Below are positions 23,173-33,887 of a stretch of DNA of 64,000 nt, one piece after another. Positions within the stretch are counted from its first letter, which is position 1, and each line of letters opens with the position of its first letter. Source of the stretch: Bolinopsis microptera. Taxonomy: Eukaryota; Ctenophora; Tentaculata; Lobata; Bolinopsidae. The stretch lies in contig NC_087082.1 in assembly GCF_026151205.1 (NCBI RefSeq), positions 15,595,365 through 15,659,364 of the forward strand. The letters are read 5' to 3'. The notes below the pieces were generated by a model. It was given only the letters and a program-made list of their open reading frames with translations, was not told the origin of the DNA and did no database searches. The position numbers and the translations under genes were made by a program.

Positions 23173-26108
23173 TGATCTTTTATCAAGATGAGGCTTTTAT
23201 TCAGAAAAGCAACTCGATGATGAACACGAAAAGGACTAGATCAAATTTTGTTTCTTGCTTTAAAAACATTTAATTCGAAAGTTTTACTTTACTCATAATT
23301 TTTGTTTCAAGTTTCAAGTCAATTCAGCTATAAAAATGTTTGTAGAAATGTAAATAAACTGCGTGTTAGCCTGCATTTGTATTTTATGGACAACATCACT
23401 GATAAGGGTATTAATAATCATTTAGATGTCAACATTTGATTGACAACTGATTAAATAAAGCAGCTCTGACACGGATTTCATATTTGTTGTTTAATATTAT
23501 CAGTTAACAGCTACTTCATAGTTCATACTTTAATGGATTTTAGAACTATCTTCTATATTACACTTTTTAAACCATCGTAAATTGTGTTTTCATTGGTTTG
23601 ATTCAAACAATGTACAAGAAGGTTAACATAATTATATGCGAATTTGATGCTAATGCGATTATCAAATCCAATAATTAAAATGTCCAATTCAGTACTTAAC
23701 CCCAAAAAAGGATCGAATAAATTGTGGATTTCCTCGCTTCTTAATAATGTATCACAATGATTCCTACGAATTCCCGCCAATTCTTAACCATTTGTTTCAA
23801 AGAATTCTTCTTGTTCTAATTGTGCAATATTGATTATTGCTTTTAGCCTAATACTCTAAAAATAGCCTATTATTCTATGAGGTGAAAATCGCGATAATTT
23901 TGCTTCCATCTGCACATTGAACTTCTTACTCTGAAAGGTTCCCGAAATATCTCAATTAAAGACTCCAGACATCAAAACTATCATTACCTTCCTCCTACAG
24001 CTGGTGTTTTTAGGACCCAAAAGAGTACTATCTCGCCCCTTAGTCATTATAAATGGTCATTAAAGTAGTTTGACACACTTAGCACAGGTGTGGTGACCGA
24101 TTACCGAATCATCATATATTCGGTATTCAGTAGTATTTGGTATTTGGTACCGAATATTTTCGATTGACCGCGACCGTATCACCAAATATTCGGTCGAACC
24201 GAATACCGAACTCCAAATCCGAATATTTTCCGAACTATTCGGTAACCCTAGTTGTGATAATCTTAGATTATATTTTCTGTCCTGAAATATTATTAGTAGC
24301 TTCAACGCTCAACAGGTGTATGAATAAGGGCACCTCAGCTCTGGTGACAACAAACGATGATAATTATGAGAACTTTCCGGGAAGTAACGAGAGAAATAAA
24401 AAAAAGAGCTTTAAAGTTAGCGAATTGTAGTTGAATTGTATGATCTTAAGTAGTGCGTACACTGAAGTGTGATTCTTGGATAGTTTAATCACGTTCTCAA
24501 ATGTTATAATTTTGAAAGTGGACTGTAAATTTGTGGATCTGTTATGACGTCATCTCGATAACCCTAAAATTATCAATAACTTTTACAGTTTCCCCCCTCT
24601 ATAACACGCTTACGGCTTAGCTGCTACAACGCAGATTTTTCACGCTAAATGTTTCATTTTTCATCCCAAAAAGCGCGTTATAGAGGGTGAATTAATCAAA
24701 CTGTAATTACTAGCTATAACTATATTATAAATTATATCAATACAAATTTTACCCGAGAAACATCAATTATATCATACACAATTTGAGCAATCATAGGAGC
24801 ATGATATGTATAAGCAACTATATAGTATGTATAAGCAACCTTTATAATGTATCAACATTTAACACTAGCTAGGCTGTTTGTGTAAATCATTAACTCATAA
24901 AATAAAGAGAACATGCTTTCTTAAATTTACAACAAAGAACAGAGGTGGTAATTGTTCATGCTTACCTCCGAGAGAACCAGCAAGTGCAACATCTCCTTTT
25001 CCTGAAGTTAGGAAGATGAGAGAAACTGAAAATATTTTAACTTAAACCGTTACATTCCCTGAATTTATATGGGGTGGCAAGTCCCCATTCATAGCAGCCC
25101 GCTAGATTTACTGCCTCTAAATATGATTCGCATCTATTAGTATTCGTATTATGCAGACAATTTTAATCCTTAAAATAATTTTTCGCATCTCATTCACTAA
25201 GATTACGTAATACTTATTGGAGCTGGCCTCATTTCCCCCGATTATGCTAATCGCGTTTAGGCTACCACTCCGATAATCGTAACCGATAATTATTTCCGAT
25301 AATTCGTTTTAAAAAGTTATCTGTAATTCTAGATAAAATATATTTTTATCGGTATAAAAATTCACTAGGAATTCCCGTAAATACTGCCACAATATAATGA
25401 AATTTGAAGGAAATATTAGTGGTTTTGCTTCTCTCTGTTCCCAAGTACTCCAAGAAACAGTCCCAAACGTCTTCTAGTATAATAAAAGAGGTAGTTTACT
25501 TGGATGTGAGCTTAAGAGGTTTATCTACATTTGTATACCTGGATCAACTGCAGAAATCCAGAGAAGGTTATTGACAATTTTCTCTTAAGGAAGGTCTAGG
25601 TGCTAGCATTTAATATTCCAACCATTCTGGAGACGGGCACGAGCATGTTACTGTTAAGCTGTTAGATAAAAGATTCCATACCGATAATGGGTAGCCTAAT
25701 CGCGTTAATTGTGTAAACTTGCTGTGTAAAACTGCAACTCTTTCCCGCGCTCTATAATTTGTCCTGGTACTATCCAAGGAAGTGATACAATCACTATTAT
25801 ATCACTATTATATCACTATTATAATATCACTGTTATATTTATATCTTGACAGACTAAAAGTGTGAGAAAAGGCAGCCAGACAGGTTGGACCTTCAATTTG
25901 ACCGAGATTTTGACATCTGTGGCGGAATGTGCAGAAATAATACGAGTTACTCGCATACAGAAATACCGTAACAACAACACTTCTTCAGACATTCACTCCT
26001 CTCAGTAATCGCTGGGGTGATGTAATGACTAATGATACGCCTCAGATTACGTGATCATAATAAGATTACAGGCATGGTGTTCCTTATATGGGATGAGCGG
26101 TTCGCCCA
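23173..26108. other. Intergenic region with small inverted repeats, no gene seen
   Basis: No ORF here has exon structure or a recognisable product. It holds a cluster of inverted ACCGAATA/TATTCGGT motifs (24091-24250), a MITE (24583-24706) and an ATCACTATT microsatellite (25785-25850). The short open frames at 23553-23780 and 24060-24430 overlap the inverted repeats or are low-complexity, and I do not call them. Confidence 0.6.
24583..24706. mobile_element. 124-bp MITE with TTACAGTTT termini
   Basis: The left end TTACAGTTTCCCCCCTCTATAACACGC pairs with GCGCGTTATAGAGGG..AAACTGTAA at the right. The short, AT-rich hairpin structure with matched ends and no ORF is typical of a MITE. Confidence 0.7.
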
Positions 26109-26326
26109 GACGTCACACTGAAGCTGTGACGTCACACTGAAGCTGTGACGTCACACTGAAGCGGACGTGTTAAAGTCCAGGAGTGTGGGACTCTGACGAC
26201 GTGTTGTCAGCTCGACCTCGTCAAACAAGGTGGAGCTAGCGCTAGTGACGACGTGACGTTAGCGCTAGTGACGACGTGACGTTACCGTTCCCTCCCAGGG
26301 CGGACACTTTACAGCTGGTATATATA
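26109..26326 (+). promoter_or_regulatory. Promoter of gene D: CRE-like repeats and TATA box
   Basis: Three 19-bp units (GACGTCACACTGAAGCTGT; 26109-26165) include two perfect CRE palindromes TGACGTCA at 26127-26134 and 26146-26153. Two 23-bp units (26238-26260 and 26261-26283) each carry GTGACGACGTGACGT, again with CRE half-sites. A TATA box TATATATA lies at 26319-26326, which predicts a start near 26350, about 65 nt before the ATG. CREB/ATF-type control is an inference from the sites. Confidence 0.75.
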
Positions 26327-26415
26327 GCAGGAGTTGAACTGAGAAAAGTATCAATATCCCACAGTTCACTTTTCTTCATAGTTTTAAATACAACTTTTTG
26401 ACCGTACTGTTTAAC

Positions 26416-28336
26416 ATGTTGCTTGTTGTTGCCTGCCTATTCGTTAGCGCTACCGCTCTGGAGGACATCATGCCTGTTATTCTCGAAGGACCAACCAATT
26501 TGACGAGAGGCATCGGAGAAACTGCTATTTTTCTCTGCAAAGGAGAAGGCAACCCCACTCCCAACGTTATGATCGTGAAAGAGGACACTATATCTGACTT
26601 CAACATGTTCAACGTTGGTGGATCGGGTTTTAGGTCTCTGGAAAGCAAAGTGAGTGTTGAAAGGACCCTTCAGAATGTGGCCCGTACTGATGCCGGATGG
26701 TATGTCTGCATCGTATCCAACCAACACGGAGTTACCTTCAGCAGAGCTTACTTGGACGTTAAGGAGGACCTGTGCAGAGGAGTGAGGTGCCCTAAGAGGA
26801 AGTTCTGTTCTGCCAACTACCAGACTCTCACCACAGAATGCAGGTGCAAACCTTGTGAAGACTCAACCTACAGACCTATCTGCGCTTCTGACTGTCAGAC
26901 TTACTTCAACACCTGCCACATGAAGACTCACAGTTGTGAGAACAACATCCAGCTGACATTAGTTAACAAGGGAGAATGCAGGATCGACCCACTGGAACTA
27001 ACTGTACCTGCCACCAGGATTGAGCTGTACAAAGGAGACAGCCTGTCTCTGACTGTTTCCCACACTGGTAGTCCTAAACCTACATCTCTTAAATGGGTTA
27101 AAATGAGGAAGAACGGCAAACAGAAGATGGTCAGTGAAGACAGCGAACATTTTGTACAGAGTGTAACGGAAAAAGATGCTGGAGTCTACAAGTCTATCGC
27201 TCTCCAATGTAACAACAAGGTTGTTTCCAAGGACGTCGAGGTTGTTGTTATTCCCAAAGAAGAAGATAATTTCGTTGATAGCCCTAAAGCAAATGTCTGC
27301 AAAGTTTTCGGAGATCCCCACGTACAGACATTTGATGGAAGGACCTATGATTTTATGGGAGCGTGCGACTACGTCTTAGCAATGGATGCCATTGCACAAT
27401 CTTGGATGATTGTTGGTAAGTTCGAAAAACATAGCCTGATTTCCTCTAACTTCTAAATTTATAATTCTGTGCTCTTATAATACCATGTAACAAACATACC
27501 AAAATTGTAAACTTTGTTCCCATATTATAATATCTCAGAATCGTCACATTGCAATTTGCTAACCGCAACTTATTTCAGGTCGATTCATGCCATGTGGAAA
27601 CGGAGTAACCTGTTTGGAGCAGATCACACTTCATCACGACAGGAGCAAGGCCCCCCTGATCATCACCAGAGGTTGGATAGTCGCACAGAACGGAGAGAAG
27701 TTCCGTCTCAAGAAGAACAAGCCAGTTGAAATAGACGACCTGCTCGTGAGCTACACCGGATTGACGATAGAGCTGAGCAGCATGGTTCACGGGATAAAAC
27801 TGCAGTTTGACGGGTTCTGGGGAGTCCAAATCATCGCCAGCCCTGGAGTAGCCACCATGGGACTGTGCGGTAACAACAACGGAGAGCCTGGAGATGACAT
27901 GTTTAGAGGAAGGTTCGGAATCACAGGAGACGATATCAACAAGTTTGGTGTAAGCTGGGGCTACAGATACAACTGGTGTAAAGTAGAGGAACCTGTCGGA
28001 GAGGTTACCTGCGACAACCAAGCTGAGGTGGAGGAGACTTGCGATAATATTCTACAGTCAGAAGCTTTCTCGGAATGTGAAACTCTTATCGGCACTAAGT
28101 TCTACAGGGACTCCTGCATCGTAGACGGATGTGCTGCTAAAGTGGAACGATATGAGGGGAATACTCTCTGTGCCTACGCTAACTCTCTTGCCCAACACTG
28201 TCAGGTTGCTGGATTCAAAGTCCCGAGGAACTTCCTCCAGCAGATTGGTTGTGGATCTAAACGAGAGTTCCAGGAGGCTGTTTATAATTCAGGATGTCCC
28301 CTCCAAGGTGATCCTCCCTTCCTTGATACTGAATAG
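26416..28336 (+). CDS. Gene D: secreted Ig-Kazal-Ig-VWD-C8 protein
   Basis: Two exons, 26416-27415 and 27579-28336, joined in phase 1. I take ATG 26416 because it opens a clean signal peptide ([14 protein letters not shown]) downstream of the TATA box. Domains in order: Ig (about residues 25-115; FLCKGEG ... DAGWYVC), follistatin/Kazal-type (about 118-185; [12 protein letters not shown] ... CRCKPCED), second Ig-like (190-280), VWD ([15 protein letters not shown] ... GLCGNNNG) and C8 ([10 protein letters not shown] ... DGCAA). VWD-C8 units assemble extracellular matrix and mucus proteins, so a secreted matrix or defence role is likely. Codon use is more GC-rich at third positions than in its neighbours, consistent with high expression. 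I cannot name an orthologue. Confidence 0.88.
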
Positions 28337-29684
28337 ACTATTCTAATTCTTAGACACTGACACAGTGGATTTAGGCACTGAAGTTTTTTTATAAAAAACT
28401 AATTTATTTTAAAGATTTAAAGATTTTTTACTGTAAATTTGTATTTGAAAGTATCGTTTCGTCATAACGTATTTTAAACGATTTTTATATTTGATGTATG
28501 ACTTTGTAACATTGTTTGGTTTTGTTATTTGATTATTGATTTTAATGTTATAAAAAAGAATACTTCTTAATTGTTGTTCTACATTCCCGAAAGAGAGTGA
28601 TCAACTAACTAGCAGGAGCATGTTAATCACAATTGAAATTAGTGAGCAAACGATTCGTACAACAAATATCGGGTCATATTATAGAGAATATAATTTTATT
28701 GACGGTATTCGGGTTAATACTAATATCTAATTTATTATTCCCGGACGGCTCCAGCTAAACTCACACTAATCTCACGAAGCATTTTCCACAGTTTTCCGCA
28801 CCTCAACTTCACACCAATTTTATAACACCTCCCTCACAAATTCATTCCACTAGACTTTCAAAGTAGCAACCTTCACTTATCACCATCCTAACACTACCCT
28901 AGCGACAACCAATCACATATCAGAAACACAAATCACGTGACACTTGATTAACCCTCCATAGCCGTCCGTGGTCTCACCTCTAATCAGTTCTTAGTATAAA
29001 TTTCTCATACGCAATGATTTTGTAATTAAGAGTCTTTAATTTACAGTTTTCCTGACTTAAGACTTTTCGAGTCACCTACAAAACTCGTGTATCACTTGAA
29101 TAACCTAAAATAGAGTAGCTCGAGTAGTCCTCAAGATCCCGGTAGCACCGGCCTCTACAATATTATATATACATCAAATTTTATGCAGAATTTATAACAG
29201 TACTTACCGTCCGATTGATCCTGCAGAAAATGAATATCTTTTATTTATCACTGTTTATCATATCTGGAAAATGAACGGAGTAATCTAGGGGTTATTATAA
29301 CGGGAGAACACAGAATGAACACAAATCTTTTGAAACAGAGTCGTTACTTAGAAAGTATATCGTTATTCTTATCAATGAGACAAACTAATCATCGAGACTG
29401 AGACAATTAACAAAATATTTTTACAACAAGCTCTCCAGAAAAGCAGGGATATAAGAAATTGAATAGAAAGGAACTTTATAGTAATATCATTGAAATATTG
29501 AAATTATTACAGCGTACATAAATCAATTCAAAATCGTCAAATACGAATATTCCGTCAACATCAAGAAATATTCCGTTCACGTCAAAAAGGTTATTTCATA
29601 ATCCAAGAGTCCAGTTCTTATAAATACAAATTACAAACTCAAATGTAAAACTGAGTGTTTATAGATTACATTGTTGGTACACTC
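28337..29684. other. Intergenic region between convergent genes D and E, nothing recognised
   Basis: The gap holds the 3' ends of gene D (+) and gene E (-). It is AT-rich with no ORF of note and no clear repeat. Confidence 0.6.
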
Positions 29685-31832
29685 CTAATTAGGATTAACA
29701 GTGAGCCTCCGTCGTAGTCCGAGTAGCTTGCAAATGAAGCGTTTGTAGTCGTAACACGTGATACCCTTCTTAGCATACTTCTCACTCTCGGGCCCGAAAT
29801 GCTCGGTCATATGCTTCTCACAGTAATCCCACAGACCGGGGTACTGTCGAGTCAGACGCTTCAACGATTTCTGTGTCATGAAGGGTTTGCCATCAACCAG
29901 CAAGTTGAAGTTGGTCTCTAGCTCTTGCCTCTTCAGAAGTAGAGTGGGAACACGGACGTCAGGGTTCGATAGTTTGTAGACAATATCTAACCACCCAGCG
30001 CAAGTAATTCGGCCGTATGGATCTAGTTTTGAAGAGTATTGCAACAAGGCAGAGTCAAGGTCACTCTTATAGCTGATATCTTTAGCAGCAGCCTTGGTTG
30101 GGGGTAAGAAAACTAGATCGTCATTTTCACTCATTTTGACGTTTTCTCGTAGGCATAGAACTCTAGTGCCTAGGTTCGAGTAGAATTCAGAGCTCTGGTT
30201 GAGGAGAATCTTTCTCTTGACCATATCTTCCATAGTTGGGTTGTCCAAGTCAATGAGGTTGATCTGATACATTACATCGTCAAGCATCACCAACATGGTA
30301 AAAATGCAGTGATTCCAACAGTTCATCAAATCTATAACTTGAGGTGTGGTTTGACCTCTTTTGTGAAGGGGACGTGCAGCTTCCACGATAAGGTCTGTTT
30401 TCTCTTTCCTCATCTTAACCAACTTCGCAAAGATACGTTCATACTTATTTGCTTTATGCTCTGCTGTGGTCTTATCAACCTTCACACCTTTTCCATCGCG
30501 TCCCTTTATCTCACGAATAATATCAGTGACGAGCTCCCGTGTTTCCTGGGCAAGGGTTTGTAATTGCTTCTCGAAATTTCCAGTGCACCCAGCATCAAGT
30601 TGAGACGCAATCTTAGCTTGAATCTCCGCCCATTGCATTGCTTCAGAAGCACTCTGCATCGTTCTCTCCCAGTGTGATAAGGCGGCCTTCAGAGTGTGAC
30701 TGGTGTAAACATTGAAGGGAATGCGATGCTTGGAACTGATTGTATCCTTAATCTCCTGTATGGTGGACACGGCATCAAGCTCATCAGCAACAGTAGAGAG
30801 CTTCGCCATAGCTGTTGTGGCATACTGAATCATCCTCTTAGCTTGAAGACCATACTTGATGACAGGTCGTCTGGAGAAATATTCGTAGAACTCTTTGAGC
30901 TCATCCTCAATGTTTTGGAGCAGGGTAGATTCTTCCACATAGAGACTATCCAGATCTCGTGCTTCTCCTTCAAGCCTCTCCAAGTGCTCTTTAGCGTCAG
31001 CAGTTTCATTAAGCAGTACCTGGTATTCATCAAGAACAGCGACAAACTTGTCCTCGTTATCACATTTATCTTCCTGGGACAGATCAGCGTCACTGAGAGC
31101 ATCATAAAGGATCTCAGCATGCTGCAACTCTTCCTTCATCTCCTTATTTTCCAAATCAAAAGTCGCCATAAGTTTGTGTCGCATCGTCAGGACGGAAAGG
31201 TTGTACCTGTCGGCCTCAATGTCAGCCACAGCACTTCTCCAGCGTTTCACCCAGCAGCGGAGCATCGAGAGCTTCTTGCCAAAGTCTCGGCTATAGTCTT
31301 GTACTTTAGCAACCGACTTCTCTAACTTTTTCGCAAGATGAACTTGTTTTCTGTAGACGGAGAGCATTGTTTGAAAACATTTCTCAATGTTTGGAAGCCG
31401 GTGTTTTGGATCAATCACAAGATCAGATTTCTGAGTTAGAAGTCTAGCCTTGGACCGGAATTTGGTAGTCAGTTGACTGATATCAGTGAATTGCTGTGTC
31501 TTATTCTCCATACTGGCTGAGAGTAAACAACGCACTTCAGCCAGAATGTTAGCATTATTACTCTCATCGGTACTCATCAACCTAGTATACTCTTTCATAG
31601 ATGTAATAGAGTACTGCAGATCATCGTAGCAGGCAGCACTGAGATCACGAATTTCATGACCAATGTCGTCTATCTCTTTGTACTTTCGCAGAAGTTTATT
31701 CAGAGTTTCCTCAGGACTTCCTTTTGGGAAGGGTCCATTCCACTCCTTCTTCTTTCGCTTCACTGGTTCAGAGCTTACGTTGACAGCAAAAGATTCGAAT
31801 TCATTATTCTGGCTGGTATCAAAATAGATCAT
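29685..31832 (-). CDS. Gene E: intronless coiled-coil protein of about 715 residues, family not recognised
   Basis: A single uninterrupted frame runs from the ATG at 31832. The open frame continues upstream to 31877, but there is no ATG there. An acceptor-like CACAG lies 16 nt before the start. The protein is rich in Glu, Lys, Leu and Arg with long heptad-like helices (for example KKWRSAVADIEADRYNL-type and ERLEGEARDLDSLYVEE-type stretches), so a rod-like, spectrin- or coiled-coil-type cytoplasmic structural protein is likely. An N-terminal basic patch (KRKKKEW) could be a nuclear signal. The C-terminus (WDYCEKHMTEHFG ... CYDYKRFICKLLG) looks globular. No signal peptide or membrane segment. 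The lack of introns in an intron-rich neighbourhood suggests an old retrocopy or a gene with intron loss. Confidence 0.8.
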   Translation of the reverse strand: MIYFDTSQNNEFESFAVNVSSEPVKRKKKEWNGPFPKGSPEETLNKLLRKYKEIDDIGHEIRDLSAACYDDLQYSITSMKEYTRLMSTDESNNANILAEVRCLLSASMENKTQQFTDISQLTTKFRSKARLLTQKSDLVIDPKHRLPNIEKCFQTMLSVYRKQVHLAKKLEKSVAKVQDYSRDFGKKLSMLRCWVKRWRSAVADIEADRYNLSVLTMRHKLMATFDLENKEMKEELQHAEILYDALSDADLSQEDKCDNEDKFVAVLDEYQVLLNETADAKEHLERLEGEARDLDSLYVEESTLLQNIEDELKEFYEYFSRRPVIKYGLQAKRMIQYATTAMAKLSTVADELDAVSTIQEIKDTISSKHRIPFNVYTSHTLKAALSHWERTMQSASEAMQWAEIQAKIASQLDAGCTGNFEKQLQTLAQETRELVTDIIREIKGRDGKGVKVDKTTAEHKANKYERIFAKLVKMRKEKTDLIVEAARPLHKRGQTTPQVIDLMNCWNHCIFTMLVMLDDVMYQINLIDLDNPTMEDMVKRKILLNQSSEFYSNLGTRVLCLRENVKMSENDDLVFLPPTKAAAKDISYKSDLDSALLQYSSKLDPYGRITCAGWLDIVYKLSNPDVRVPTLLLKRQELETNFNLLVDGKPFMTQKSLKRLTRQYPGLWDYCEKHMTEHFGPESEKYAKKGITCYDYKRFICKLLGLRRRLTVNPN

Positions 31833-33887
31833 ATTCCTTCTTCTTAAACTGTGATTATTTGATGTTAGATTTATCAAAAAGCTCTATGAGAAAATTGAAG
31901 ATTTAATTGGTCACAGTGCAATATATCATTCAAATTTCGTTCTGAAGAATTAACACGGCGCCTTAAAAATAATGCACACTGAACGTTTATGAAAAACAAA
32001 CAGGCAACCGCTGGCACTGAACTCGTGGTTCAACACTTTATGGGAGACCTTGAAATCGCTTCAACATGAAAGGAAAGAAAAATGTTTCGAATCAGCTAAT
32101 AATGGCGATAAATCATATCAATATCATTAATTACAGCGGGGCCACATTAATCCGTCGAAGGAAAACAAAATATTAATAAAAGGTGAAAAAAGAAACCAAC
32201 TACGTTCACTTAGGAGAGCATGTGTCATAAGTTATAGAAAATTGTATTATTGTCTCGTTAGCAGTTAGACAGCTTAAGTCTATCTACATTGTGCTGGACC
32301 TTTGTTTATCGTAAGAAGTCTCTATTTTTTCTTGATCCGCCAGAGCACTGTGCTTGCATGGTAATTGGTAACGTCAAGAAATAAGAATCATGGCCGAAGT
32401 ACCTAAATTCTAAAAACTAAAATCCTATTAGATACATTGTCCGGCCCTTCGATGTAAAGTTCAAGCCATTATTGCTAGATGGTAATTAATTATTCAAGCG
32501 TGATGAAAATTGAAATAGGTAGTAGCTAAACAACATAATGAAATGGATCGAAGAAATGCGGAGAAACCAGAACATTTATCCAACGCGAGAACATAAATGT
32601 CGATATTACTGAAAAGCTAATGCTTTGCGCGGCTCTACTATTTCGGTAAACAATCAAATTTCCAATAATAATTAAATCAAAAATTAATTGATATTTAAAT
32701 TTAAGTATGAATAATTTTTATTATGTAAATTTTAAATTCTTATAAATATCAAAAATGTATTATTTGATCCATAATATTTATAATCTACTAAGACGCGCGT
32801 CAAATTAAATTTGTTAACGGTCCAATAGGTTAAATGATAAAAATAAATACAATAATTTTTGTACTGTGCACATATTATGGGAGAGTATTGTATAAATATA
32901 AATACATTTTAGTGACTAAAATTATTAAAAAGTATTTCAGTGTAATCAACAATTCTTGTTGGTATCAAATTCTTAAATGTCGAATAAACGCCGCGCAACA
33001 TGCCAGTCAGCAGAAATAAAAATAATAAAGTCTGTGAAAATCGAGCGCTTCCAAGAGTTATTCTGATAGGTTTATGTTGATCGATGTACACGTATCTAAG
33101 CCCTTTTGTTTGATTAAATTCGATGTGTTCGTACGTTAATCTAGGGTTGTGCTATGTTAACCATAAATAAATTATCATTAGGCCTCTGCAGTCCCTAACA
33201 TTGATTATTTCATGGGAGTACATTTGGATCACGAAAGCTTCTTGATTAGAATTTAAATTAAATTAAATCTTGATAAATCATGATGTATTCTCGATTGATA
33301 ATTGGGTATACTTTCCGGATTGCATTTGATCACAGCTGTCTCAACACAAAGTGTGCTCGCTGAGAATGACTCTTATGTCAAAATTGCACGTGATCCTGCA
33401 CTCGTTCGGTGAGGGACCAGGCTTGAATATTATATAAATACCCATAATTCTCTTGTGTCTCAACTCCAATGCTCGCTTCACCATTTTCCAGCGCTATGTA
33501 CATCGGGATTCGAGTCAAGCAATATGTTCAAATTCAATGGCCTCCTTGGGCCACACTGTCACAAGTGGCAGCTTACTGACGGTCTGGTCAACAGCAAAAA
33601 CGTTGCTTTTAGTTGTTAATTTGCACCGAGTCACTCGAGAAGCTCTATGACTCTGTGGCAGAAATTAAAATGACCCGACTATTACCAAATTATTTGCACA
33701 TCTGATGAGATTAACGGTATCTTTATATCTAATTATTTACAGGATGATAAAATGTAAGTTTCCTTGTAGATATCATCCCTCCTCTGTACTCTGTGCCTTC
33801 CTTTCCCAAAACAGCTTAAAAGATCAGTAAGTAATTTACACACTTTTTTTATTAATTACTTTCAGCCTTAATAATAATGATCAACTT
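31833..33887. other. Divergent intergenic region, no gene seen
   Basis: This is the upstream region shared by gene E (-) and the PTCD3-like gene (+). It is AT-rich, and its short ORFs show no domain or splice structure. A 5'UTR exon for the PTCD3-like gene may lie near 33740-33830, where GTAAGT and CAG sites occur, but I cannot prove it. Confidence 0.5.

Noticed and set aside
33453-33650. Possible upstream first exon of the PTCD3-like gene
   Set aside because: The frame does not splice in phase to exon 1 and its content does not resemble a mitochondrial presequence or PTCD3.
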